Assembly (NCBI GenBank): GCA_028580875.1
Contig: JAJSDS010000003.1
Coordinates: forward strand, 1 to 45,154
DNA from: Nitrosotalea sp.
GTDB taxonomy: Archaea > Thermoproteota > Nitrososphaeria > Nitrososphaerales > Nitrosopumilaceae
DNA: 45,154 bases
Direction of reading: 5' to 3'
Positions 24,061 to 31,693 of the stretch are shown one piece after another (the first letter of the stretch is position 1; each line of letters begins with the position of its first letter). The notes beneath the pieces are model-generated. The model was not told where the DNA came from. It made no database searches and saw only the letters and a list, made by a program, of their open reading frames with translations. Both the position numbers and the translations under genes were made by a program.

Positions 24061-24312
24061 ATGAACCAAAAAATGAAATACATTGGATTGATTGCAATAC
24101 TTGCAGTATTTGCAGTCTCAGTGACTTCTAACTTTGCACCAGCATCTGCTTTGGAAAAAGGACAAGGAGCAAATAGACATACCACTGCCCTATACGATCC
24201 GTATTTAGTATGTGGAGATCACTTGTGTTTACCACATGAAAAAAAAGTACATGAACGAGAATCAATATCTGTCATTAACCACACTCCAAAAAGCCTAGAT
24301 CATGCACAGTGA
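24061..24312 (+). CDS. Small secreted protein with CGDHLC motif
   Basis: 83 residues: a signal peptide (MNQKMKYIGLIAILAVF... ending near APASA), then a mature chain of about 52 residues with LVCGDHLC and several His, which could bind a metal. An upstream in-frame ATG at 24016 would spoil the signal peptide, so 24061 is preferred. Function unknown; similar short CGDxLC proteins are exported in this group of archaea (from memory). Confidence 0.65.
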   Translation: MNQKMKYIGLIAILAVFAVSVTSNFAPASALEKGQGANRHTTALYDPYLVCGDHLCLPHEKKVHERESISVINHTPKSLDHAQ

Positions 24313-24437
24313 TGAAGTCCTTTTTTTATTTTCAATTTAATCAAATTTGATCAAGTTCAACATAAAACTTGTCAATTCAAGTGGATCTTAATGTATAGAA
24401 AGATTTTCATTCTAATGGTCAAGAGTGTGAATAGTCA

Positions 24438-24893
24438 ATGAATCAGATAAGTAACAAAAATTTAGTATTAAAAACAGTGTTTGGTACTCCATCTTCTCAG
24501 AAGATGATAGATGCAGGACTTTTTATTGCAAGATTGTTTATGGCTTTTGTATTTATTCGACCAGGGATAAGTCATGCATTAGAACCAGAGAAATTAGGTC
24601 AAGGCGTACAAATGATGACAGGATTTGCACCGTCAATAGCAACAAACCTGGCACTATTACTTGGCATAGGAGAAATTATTGCAGGTATTCTTATTGCCAT
24701 AGGTTTGATAACTAGAATAAGTGCAGCATTTCAAATTTTTATTCTCATCGGAGCGCAGATGATGTTTGGATTTGATTACTCAAAAGGACCTGCAGTGTGG
24801 AAAGACCCAGGCTTGTTAGGATTGGCAATAGTATTCTTGGTATATGGACCTGGAAGATTCAGTGTTGACTATCTAATTGTACGCTCAAAGTAA
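24438..24893 (+). CDS. DoxX family membrane protein
   Basis: 151 residues with four helices and the DoxX pattern: LFIARLFMAFVFIRPGISH, GIGEIIAGILIAIGLITRISA and GFDYSKGPAVWKDPGLLGLAIVF, the last listed in parts. Family members are linked to thiol or sulfur redox and detoxification. Upstream, ACTTG-N6-CAAGT (24367-24382) is another relative of the regional palindrome. Confidence 0.82.
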   Translation: MNQISNKNLVLKTVFGTPSSQKMIDAGLFIARLFMAFVFIRPGISHALEPEKLGQGVQMMTGFAPSIATNLALLLGIGEIIAGILIAIGLITRISAAFQIFILIGAQMMFGFDYSKGPAVWKDPGLLGLAIVFLVYGPGRFSVDYLIVRSK

Positions 24894-24962
24894 ACTAGTT
24901 ATTTTTTTAACTGATTTATTACAATAAACTATAGAATAGAATTTTTTCTCATACAACTAAAC

Positions 24963-24975
24963 TTGAACTGTTGAA
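24963..24975 (+). promoter_or_regulatory. TTGAACTGTTGAA element before the alcohol dehydrogenase
   Basis: Identical to the minus-strand element at 12695-12707 and one base short of the TTGAA-N3-TTCAA palindrome. It ends 36 bases before the ATG at 25012, the same distance as the CARF gene's operator. Confidence 0.45.
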
Positions 24976-25011
24976 GGCAATCATCTTATATTTTAAATCA
25001 CAATCTGAAAT

Positions 25012-26064
25012 ATGCAAGCAGCGAGAATTGTAAAAATAAATGAACCACTAGAGATACAAGAACTTTCAATTCCCAAACCAAGAGGATCTCAAGTATTAAT
25101 CAAAGTCCAGTCATCAGGAGTTTGCCATAGTGACATTCACTTGTGGGAAGGAGGATATGAGGGAGTTGGTGGACAACTTATCAAAACTACAGACAGGGGA
25201 GTAAAATATCCTCTCACTCCAGGTCACGAAGTTGCAGGATTTGTGGAAAATGTAGGCGAAGATGTAGAAGGTTTTGCTAAAAATGAAAAGGTATTGGTAT
25301 TTCCATGGATTGGTGAAGGGGCATGTCCAGCTTGTAGAGTTGGTGAAGAAAATCTCTGTGACAAACCAAGATCTTTAGGGGTTTACAACGAAGGAGGTTA
25401 TGCAGAGTATCTACTTGTTCCAAGTTACAAATATCTTGTAAAACTAGGCGATTTAGATACTGACACTAGTGCACCATTGTCCTGTTCCGCCCTTACTGCA
25501 TATGGCGCAGTAAAAAATGCCAGATTGAATCCTAATGATAATGTTGTAGTTGTTGGTGCTGGAGGACTTGGACTAATGGCAATGCAACTTGCCAAAGCTA
25601 CTACTGGCTCAAAAATAATTGCTATGGATATAGATGATGGTAAGTTGCAGATTGCAAAACAAAATGGAGCAGATTTTATAATCAATTCAAAAAAAGAGGA
25701 TCCAATAAAAGCTGTAAAGGAATTAACTGACAATTTTGGGGCTGACGCAGTATTAGATTTTGTAAATGCCAGTAAGACAGTTGAAACAGACATGCAGATG
25801 CTTAGAAGAAGAGCAAAAGTTGTACTTGTTGGACTTTTTGGCGGGGCGTTACAGCTAAACTTAGTTACAATGCCTACTAGGGCATATCAGATAATTGGCT
25901 CATATACCGGTTCAATGAACGATTTGGTAGAATTAGTTTCTCTTGCTAGAAGAGACGTCATAAAACCCATAATTTCAAACAGATTCAAACTAGAACAAGC
26001 AACAGAAGCCTTGCAAATGCTAAAAAATGGAAAAGTCATTGGGCGGGCAATAATAAATCCATAG
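25012..26064 (+). CDS. adh: Zinc-dependent alcohol dehydrogenase (Sulfolobus ADH type)
   Basis: 350 residues of the medium-chain family. Catalytic zinc ligands are SSGVCHSD (C38) and PGHEVAG (H72). The structural zinc site is E102-x2-C105-x2-C108-x7-C116, where Glu replaces the first Cys with exactly the spacing known from Sulfolobus solfataricus ADH. The NAD(P)-binding GAGGLGLMAMQLAK follows. It interconverts alcohols and aldehydes or ketones in the cytosol; the natural substrate is unknown. It has its own promoter with a regional operator variant and no operon partner. Confidence 0.9.
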   Translation: MQAARIVKINEPLEIQELSIPKPRGSQVLIKVQSSGVCHSDIHLWEGGYEGVGGQLIKTTDRGVKYPLTPGHEVAGFVENVGEDVEGFAKNEKVLVFPWIGEGACPACRVGEENLCDKPRSLGVYNEGGYAEYLLVPSYKYLVKLGDLDTDTSAPLSCSALTAYGAVKNARLNPNDNVVVVGAGGLGLMAMQLAKATTGSKIIAMDIDDGKLQIAKQNGADFIINSKKEDPIKAVKELTDNFGADAVLDFVNASKTVETDMQMLRRRAKVVLVGLFGGALQLNLVTMPTRAYQIIGSYTGSMNDLVELVSLARRDVIKPIISNRFKLEQATEALQMLKNGKVIGRAIINP

Positions 26065-26359
26065 AAATATACCATGTCATCCATGGCATCATCTACGCCT
26101 CTTGATTTTGGAATTACGTACTCCCAACGCAAGTTTATTTGAGCCGCAATATGCATTACTTTTGACTCTTTAACCAGTCTCTTGGTTTTCCTTAAAATTG
26201 CAGATGTGTGAATCCTATGCTCCTTCAGCCTTCCAAAAGTATATTCATGTTCTGCTCTTCAGATTTATCCAGGTCATACGTAAGAGCCTGGATTAGATAC
26301 ACGTCTTTGTATAACACAAAATAAATCATTGCTGTAAATTCAGGCAGACTCATTATCAT
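26065..26359 (-). pseudogene. Frameshifted gene remnant
   Basis: On the minus strand an ATG at 26359 (or 26353) opens a frame reading MSLPEFTAMIYFVLYKD and on to DLDKSEEQN. It then continues in another frame as HEYTFGRLKEHRIHTSAI, followed by a Lys/Arg-rich helix and INLRWEYVIPKSRGVDDA, and runs into the 3' end of the alcohol dehydrogenase. Both parts look coding, and one frameshift near 26245-26255 would join them. It is probably a decayed gene with a lost 3' end. I do not recognise the family. The region otherwise holds nothing. Confidence 0.45.
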
Positions 26360-26414
26360 CTTTGATAATTATCCTCTGGTTTAAAAACAAATTACCTAAC
26401 CATTCCCCATAACT

Positions 26415-26600
26415 TTGAGCCAAGAAAAGAAAATACCGATTGAAGATCATGAATATGATGATTATGAATGGGGTCATAAAGAAGACTCAGAAAAAACAGA
26501 GTGGGAAGAATATTTTCGATCAAAAAATAGAAAATGGATAGATGATTCAGATGATGAACATGGGCAAGATCAGTTTGTACTGCAAAGTGAATGGAATTGA
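26415..26600 (+). CDS. Acidic 61-aa hypothetical protein
   Basis: A very acidic soluble protein (many Asp, Glu and Trp: EDHEYDDYEWGHKED, DDSDDEHGQDQ). It has a TTG start. Its stop overlaps the TTG start of the next mini-gene (TTGA), which supports real translation. Function unknown; acidic mini-proteins can mimic DNA, but there is no evidence here beyond charge. Confidence 0.5.
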   Translation: MSQEKKIPIEDHEYDDYEWGHKEDSEKTEWEEYFRSKNRKWIDDSDDEHGQDQFVLQSEWN

Positions 26601-26740
26601 CTAGAAAATGTGCCACTTGTGGGAAAATACTTGATGAATCGCAAGCAACCCATTGTTCTGATGCATGTCTTCACAAGAGCATAGAAAAAAGCAAACCCTT
26701 CGATCCAAAAACGATTTCAAAACAAAAAAAGAGATCCTAG
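26597..26740 (+). CDS. 47-aa zinc-binding mini-protein
   Basis: RKCATCGKIL followed by THCSDACLHK gives a C-x2-C ... C-x3-C zinc- or metal-binding unit of TRASH/FCS style, followed by a Lys-rich tail. It uses TTG, overlapping the stop of the acidic protein by three bases. It resembles in layout the 49-aa TRASH-like protein before merA, without the terminal CCC. The role is unknown. Confidence 0.55.
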   Translation: MTRKCATCGKILDESQATHCSDACLHKSIEKSKPFDPKTISKQKKRS

Positions 26741-27091
26741 TTTCTAATTATATTTGTATACCGATTTGATTTCGATAATTGATTTTAAAAATTTCAAACC
26801 ATCTTTACAATTGTAAAGTTCATTACATTCACTCTTTCAGGGGCAGATATTATATGGTTAATTAATCAAGGAATCAAATCTTCAGAAGGGGTTGGCGGAT
26901 GTCTGTGGTCGTATTTGCCAAGTAGAACTTTGGTAGTCCCTCCCCTTCCTAGTTCAATTAATTCAGATAAATTACTTAAAATGAAATTCTGATTATCATG
27001 TTTGATAATCAAGATCGTATTTTTAGGATTATGGCAAGATTGTAGTCTATCGTGAATTTTCAACAACTGGCATAGAGGTAGCAACACTCCC

Positions 27092-27117
27092 CCCGCCTAG
27101 GTCCTTTGCTAGGCGGG
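27092..27117. terminator. GC-rich perfect hairpin
   Basis: CCCGCCTAG and CTAGGCGGG form a 9-base-pair stem with an 8-base loop, the most GC-rich hairpin seen in the window. There is no clear T-run on either side, so it may be a terminator-like structure, a recombination site or a scar rather than a standard archaeal terminator. Confidence 0.4.
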
Positions 27118-27149
27118 CATTATGATTTTCATATTTTGACTCCGTAAAA

Positions 27150-27251
27150 TCATGCTTCATCAAAGTTCTCTACCCAAAGCTTGAACTGGTTATTTTTTAG
27201 AAGATCCTTGTAGGGTGAGTTTTTGAGCGATAGCTTCATTTTTGACTCCAT
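27150..27251 (-). pseudogene. 33-codon fragment resembling an integrase N-terminus
   Basis: The minus-strand frame ends SPYKDLLKNNQFKLWVENF and then stops after four more residues. A TATA-like TTTAAAAT lies about 25 bases upstream of the ATG, so the promoter seems intact while the body is missing. The YxDLLxNxxFKLWxEN pattern recalls the start of archaeal tyrosine recombinases, from memory only. If so, this is a relic of the element that brought the island. Confidence 0.35.
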
Positions 27252-27556
27252 CTTGAAAGAAAATTGAGTAAAAAAGGCGAATTTTAAACCCTATTTGAAA
27301 TGCGGTTGCCGGTTTGCAGTTCCGAACGGGTCCAAGTCCATGCCAAAAATCAAGTTTTTAGTGGATGTTTCCAATTTTATAAATCAAAATAGTAATTCGA
27401 AATGATAAACCTTTTGCAAAAAAGTTACTATCATGATGGGAACGACCGTTATCTTCTAGTATTTACTAACTAATGAGTCTGAAATTGTTGCATTATAGTA
27501 GCTGGCTCTCAACAGGCTCAGTTTCAGTTCTTTTTCTACATTAAAGCAAATTACTC

Positions 27557-27724
27557 ATGCCAAATTTATTATGTATAACTCCTAGTCTTCCTTTACAAAA
27601 AGTAATTAAAACAAATTCATATGATGTTGAATTGAGCAATATGTTGACTTTTACACAATGGTTTATTGAAGAGTACAGTTTTACAAGAAAAGCGATAGAG
27701 ATGAAGGGTGACTTTAGTAATTAA
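27557..27724 (+). CDS. 55-aa small protein overlapping the HamA-like gene
   Basis: An open frame from ATG 27557 to TAA 27724, overlapping the next gene's GTG start by 17 bases. The C-terminal half (FTQWFIEEYSFTRKAIEMKG) looks like amphipathic helices. The overlap suggests translational coupling, and the A/G-rich bases before 27708 could serve as its ribosome site. It may be a small partner or regulator of the nuclease-helicase module, or only a leader peptide. Confidence 0.45.
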   Translation: MPNLLCITPSLPLQKVIKTNSYDVELSNMLTFTQWFIEEYSFTRKAIEMKGDFSN

Positions 27725-28517
27725 GACAGAACAAGTATATCATTCCAATGGATCAGCTAATGCAAAGTATTTTGGATTACAATTCCACAATGAAGGATTG
27801 GAAGAGTATTTGGGTGACCGAGTAAACAAGCGATTTTATGATTTAGAAGGAACAGCTGCAGCTATTGAAGAATTTTCCGATCTAGAATTGACAGGATTTA
27901 CGCGAACATCACTTGCAGCAATTTTTTCAAGTCAGCCCAGTGTCATACCATGGAAGATTGCCGAAACTTTTGTTGAATGTTACTTTGAAGATTTTCTCAA
28001 TATACAATTTCCATACAATGGAAGTCGAGATGCAAAGAATCCCAAAGCTAGTTTGGCAGGAGCTGATATAGTTGGTTTTACGTATGAAAATGATAATGTT
28101 GTATTAGTTTTTGGTGAAGTAAAAACATCCAATGATGCATCATATCCCCCAAATGTAGTTTATGGTAGAACTGGTTTAAAATATCAAATAAATGATCTGA
28201 TATCTAGTTGGAAAACCAGATCAAGTCTAATCAGATGGTTATATTTTAGAATAAAATCACATGATAATAGAGATGCTATCATGCCAGATTTCAAAAAAGC
28301 TGTTGCCATATATATCAAATCAAGATTTGAAAAAATGAAAATATTCGGAGTATTAGTTCGTGATGTGCAACCCAATGATGCAGACCTGAAAAGACAATAT
28401 GATACATTGATCACAGGTCTGAAATCTTTGACACAGTTAGAACTTCTAGCATTCTATCTACCGGTTAGGATATCAGATCTTTCTACAAAAATTGGAGGTA
28501 ATTCAAGTGGAACTTAA
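27708..28517 (+). CDS. hamA: HamA-like (DUF1837-type) nuclease of a Hachiman-like defence system
   Basis: 269 residues. The middle has the PD-(D/E)xK nuclease pattern GADIVGF (D120) ... FGEVKTSND (E137, K139), followed by GLKYQINDL. HamA proteins (DUF1837) are nucleases held by the HamB helicase and released on phage infection. The next gene, a Ski2-like helicase, overlaps it by 11 bases, exactly the Hachiman order. The GTG start is the first in frame after the overlap. I rate the nuclease fold as likely; the HamA assignment rests on motif plus partner. Confidence 0.68.
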   Translation: MTLVIKTEQVYHSNGSANAKYFGLQFHNEGLEEYLGDRVNKRFYDLEGTAAAIEEFSDLELTGFTRTSLAAIFSSQPSVIPWKIAETFVECYFEDFLNIQFPYNGSRDAKNPKASLAGADIVGFTYENDNVVLVFGEVKTSNDASYPPNVVYGRTGLKYQINDLISSWKTRSSLIRWLYFRIKSHDNRDAIMPDFKKAVAIYIKSRFEKMKIFGVLVRDVQPNDADLKRQYDTLITGLKSLTQLELLAFYLPVRISDLSTKIGGNSSGT

Positions 28518-31500
28518 ACATGAATTTCTCAATCTACTAGATAATCATCTAGTAAATGAGGCAAATGAAATTGTAAAACGAATCAAAATTAATAAAACAA
28601 TAGATATTCAATACACTTTAACTGCTGAAAATATTGAAAAAATTGAACAAGTGGTAGGTGTTTATGAGATTGCCATTTCAGATTTGTGGTCTTTCGCATT
28701 TAGTACTGAAGAAAGCGATATAGGTAAAAAGAAAAATTTTCATGCTCTTTGTAAAGAAACCTTTGATTTACTACAATACCTTCCGCTACCTCAAGAGCCG
28801 ATTGAAAAAATAAAACAGGCGTTAAAACTCTTGACCTATTCTTATCTTGGAGAAAAATGGGAGGATATGAAACGCTTGTTGGATGAGAATGATTTCTTCT
28901 GGAATGTGCCATTAGACCAAGAAAAGAATTGGGATGCACGATTATTTATGAAGACATATTTAGCAATTCTTCATCTCACAAGAAAAAAATCATGGAATGA
29001 TCTCAATATGGTATCTCAATTAATTGTTGAATTAAGAACTGAACAACAAGAATTTGAGAAAACATATCTTGAAAGCATAGGACCTGAATATCAACAAGGC
29101 TCTGCACTTGAATTGGCATCTTTCTACCACTTGGCAAAAAGCGTGGAATTGATAGGTCAGTACATGTTGCAAGGAACGCCTAACGACATACTTGATCAAT
29201 TAAACTTCCATTTTGACAAAGCCATCACATATTGTCAGGGTGCCAAGGTTGTAGAACTAGATCTAATTCTGAGGATGTTAAATGCTACATTTCGCAAAAT
29301 GATCCAAAATTCAGTATGGACTGTAGCGCGAAGAATTAATTCGCGTGTAACAAAATTCATCAAATTAATTACAGAAGATGAAACAAAACCTGTCTTTGAG
29401 CTATTATATCCTCAGCGTGTTGCAATATTGGAAAAAGGATTATTGGATCCTACCAGCAGAGCAATCGTAGTTAATTTGCCCACATCTAGTGGCAAAACCA
29501 TTATTGCAGAATTTAGGATACTGCAAGCGCTTAATCAGTTTGCAGAAGAGGGCGGTAAAATTGCATACGTGGTACCAACAAAAGCATTAGTCAATCAAAT
29601 CACATCTAGATTACGACGAGAATTAGGCAGATCTCCTCTTAACATCAAAGTAGAAAAAATGAGTGGTGCACTAGAAATAGATCCATTTGAAAATAATTTA
29701 CTGAATTCAAATAGCCTTTTTGATATTTTAGTTACCACTCCGGAGAAACTAAATCTTTTGATACGACATCCAGAAAAAAGTTTAGCAAAATCATTGGTTT
29801 TAATAATAATTGACGAAGCACATAATTTGGCAGATGGTGATAGGGGCGTTAATTTGGAAATGCTACTTTCCAACATAAAGAAAGACTGCGATAGAGCAAA
29901 TTTACTTTTGTTAACTCCTCTTGTACCTAACGGTATGGATGTAGCAAAATGGCTTGATCCAGATCATCCAAAATCCATAACTGTTGAACTAGACTGGTGG
30001 CAACCAAATGATAAGGTAATAGGACTGTATTATCCAGATGGGAAAAGAAATCATACCAAGACTTGTTACAAACCCTTAGCCACTTCTCGTGGAACCATTG
30101 ATCTGCAAGATGAATTTCTGATAGGCGAGTTAAATGATACATATTCATTAACAGAATTACGAAGTTCAAATTATTTTCTCACCGCTATTGTAGCCTCACA
30201 ATTACTTCAAAACCAAAGCATACTCGTACTAGCAGGTAAAATAGCTACAACCTGGAAGATTGCAAAAGAACTATACTCCATATTACCTAACGAAGAAATT
30301 CATGATGACAACATAGAACTTGTTAGCAAATTTGTAGCATCGGAACTAGGAGAAGATTTTCCTCTTGTTTCGTATCTGAAGAAAAGAATCGGAGTACACA
30401 GTGCTGGATTGCCTGATGACATCAGAGAATTAATGGAATGGCTGATGGAAATAGGATCACTCCGAATACTAGTGGCAACTACTACGATAGCACAAGGCAT
30501 GAATTTTCCAGTTTCTGCAATTCTTTTATCCACTTATTCACACCGAGAAGGAAAAATGCCTCCTCGTGATTTCTGGAATCTTGTTGGTAGAGCAGGTCGT
30601 ATTGATCAACGCTCAGTTGGTCTAGTGGGTATTGCAGTAAATAGCAAGAATGCAGAACAGGCTAAAGAAGCAGTGGACTATGTGCAAAAGAATCTAGAAG
30701 ATCTAGTATCCGTGCTTAAACAGATGATAGAAAAAGCTATTACTCTTAGTCAAGAATTAGATCTTACAATTCTGGCGCGGGAACCTGCGTGGTCCTCTTT
30801 TGTACAATATATTTCTCATATGTATTATCAATCTAAAACACTACAAAATTTCAGCTCAGAATTAGAAATGACAATGAGACGTACATATGCATATAATCAA
30901 CTTGATAGAGTCAAAAAACAAATTCTAATTAATGCAGTAAAACAATATGCACAAAAATTAGATAACAATAAACATTTAGCTCCGCTATCTGATCTTACCG
31001 GATTTTCACCAGATACAATTTATACTACCATAGGAAAGATAAGCGCTCTCAAGATACCACAATCCGAATGGACTAGTAGTAGACTCTTTTCCAGTGAAAG
31101 TACTATATTGACTAGATTAGTAGGAATAATGTTATACGATATTCCGGAAACTCGAAAAAATTTATCAGAAATTGATATTCCGGGTACAAGACTAGATGGA
31201 GCTACTCTTAGTAAAATCATAGGTGAATGGGTATCTGGAAAATCTGTAACTGAAATATCAAAAAAATATTTTAAAGGAGAGGATACAACATCTATTACAA
31301 AATGTGTTACTGCAATATATAGCAAAATTGTAAATTCTGCAACATGGGGGCTTGCTGGAATACAAAAAATGGCAGGAATAGATTTTGAAAAACTATCTGC
31401 TGAAGAAACAATGGAAATCAATAATCTTCCTGCTATGATATATTATGGCGTAAAAACTAGCGAAGCAATTTTGATGAGAATGAACAGTGTACCGCGCAGT

Positions 31501-31689
31501 ATTTCAAGTAATATGGGGACAATTTACAAAGATCAAATAACTAGCGTTCAAAACTCTAAATCTCCTGAAATAATGACTTGGCTAAAGAGTCTAGCAGATT
31601 CGGATTGGAATAAAGCCGTACCACAAGGGAAAAATATGTCAGGTATGGAATACAAAAAAATCTGGGAAAAATTATCAGGGGTATCATAA
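28507..31689 (+). CDS. hamB: HamB-like superfamily 2 (Ski2-type) helicase
   Basis: About 1060 residues. A helical N-terminal 320 residues precede the helicase core: PTSSGKT (325-331), a YVVPTKALVNQI motif, DEAH (436-439), GVHSAGLPDDIRELME, ILVATTTIAQGMNFP and LVGRAGRIDQ (GRAGR at 694). Ski2/Mtr4-type C-terminal helical domains follow. I chose GTG 28507 because GGAGG at 28494-28498 lies 8 bases before it; TTG 28492 is in frame too. With the HamA-like gene this makes a Hachiman-like pair that would survey DNA and release the nuclease. Confidence 0.82.
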   Translation: MELKHEFLNLLDNHLVNEANEIVKRIKINKTIDIQYTLTAENIEKIEQVVGVYEIAISDLWSFAFSTEESDIGKKKNFHALCKETFDLLQYLPLPQEPIEKIKQALKLLTYSYLGEKWEDMKRLLDENDFFWNVPLDQEKNWDARLFMKTYLAILHLTRKKSWNDLNMVSQLIVELRTEQQEFEKTYLESIGPEYQQGSALELASFYHLAKSVELIGQYMLQGTPNDILDQLNFHFDKAITYCQGAKVVELDLILRMLNATFRKMIQNSVWTVARRINSRVTKFIKLITEDETKPVFELLYPQRVAILEKGLLDPTSRAIVVNLPTSSGKTIIAEFRILQALNQFAEEGGKIAYVVPTKALVNQITSRLRRELGRSPLNIKVEKMSGALEIDPFENNLLNSNSLFDILVTTPEKLNLLIRHPEKSLAKSLVLIIIDEAHNLADGDRGVNLEMLLSNIKKDCDRANLLLLTPLVPNGMDVAKWLDPDHPKSITVELDWWQPNDKVIGLYYPDGKRNHTKTCYKPLATSRGTIDLQDEFLIGELNDTYSLTELRSSNYFLTAIVASQLLQNQSILVLAGKIATTWKIAKELYSILPNEEIHDDNIELVSKFVASELGEDFPLVSYLKKRIGVHSAGLPDDIRELMEWLMEIGSLRILVATTTIAQGMNFPVSAILLSTYSHREGKMPPRDFWNLVGRAGRIDQRSVGLVGIAVNSKNAEQAKEAVDYVQKNLEDLVSVLKQMIEKAITLSQELDLTILAREPAWSSFVQYISHMYYQSKTLQNFSSELEMTMRRTYAYNQLDRVKKQILINAVKQYAQKLDNNKHLAPLSDLTGFSPDTIYTTIGKISALKIPQSEWTSSRLFSSESTILTRLVGIMLYDIPETRKNLSEIDIPGTRLDGATLSKIIGEWVSGKSVTEISKKYFKGEDTTSITKCVTAIYSKIVNSATWGLAGIQKMAGIDFEKLSAEETMEINNLPAMIYYGVKTSEAILMRMNSVPRSISSNMGTIYKDQITSVQNSKSPEIMTWLKSLADSDWNKAVPQGKNMSGMEYKKIWEKLSGVS

Positions 31690-31693
31690 TTAA

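Larger units (their letters stand above)
26741..27556. other. Gene-poor left edge of the defence island
   Basis: About 800 bases without a convincing intact gene. It contains a strong hairpin (27092-27117) and a 33-codon minus-strand gene fragment (27150-27251). From 27252 to 27556 I see only AT-rich DNA with no gene. Base composition becomes more AT-rich to the right. This is where an insertion junction would be sought, but no attachment repeat or tRNA was found. Confidence 0.5.

Noticed and set aside
12695-24975. The TTGAA palindromes as a CRISPR or dispersed mobile repeat
   Set aside because: They are 13-27 bases, irregularly spaced by kilobases, and each lies just before a gene, which fits operators.
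26866-27087. Minus-strand open frame of 73 codons
   Set aside because: TTG start, no ribosome site, no recognisable motif and a composition like non-coding DNA; it ends beside the GC-rich hairpin. A decayed gene is possible but not supported.
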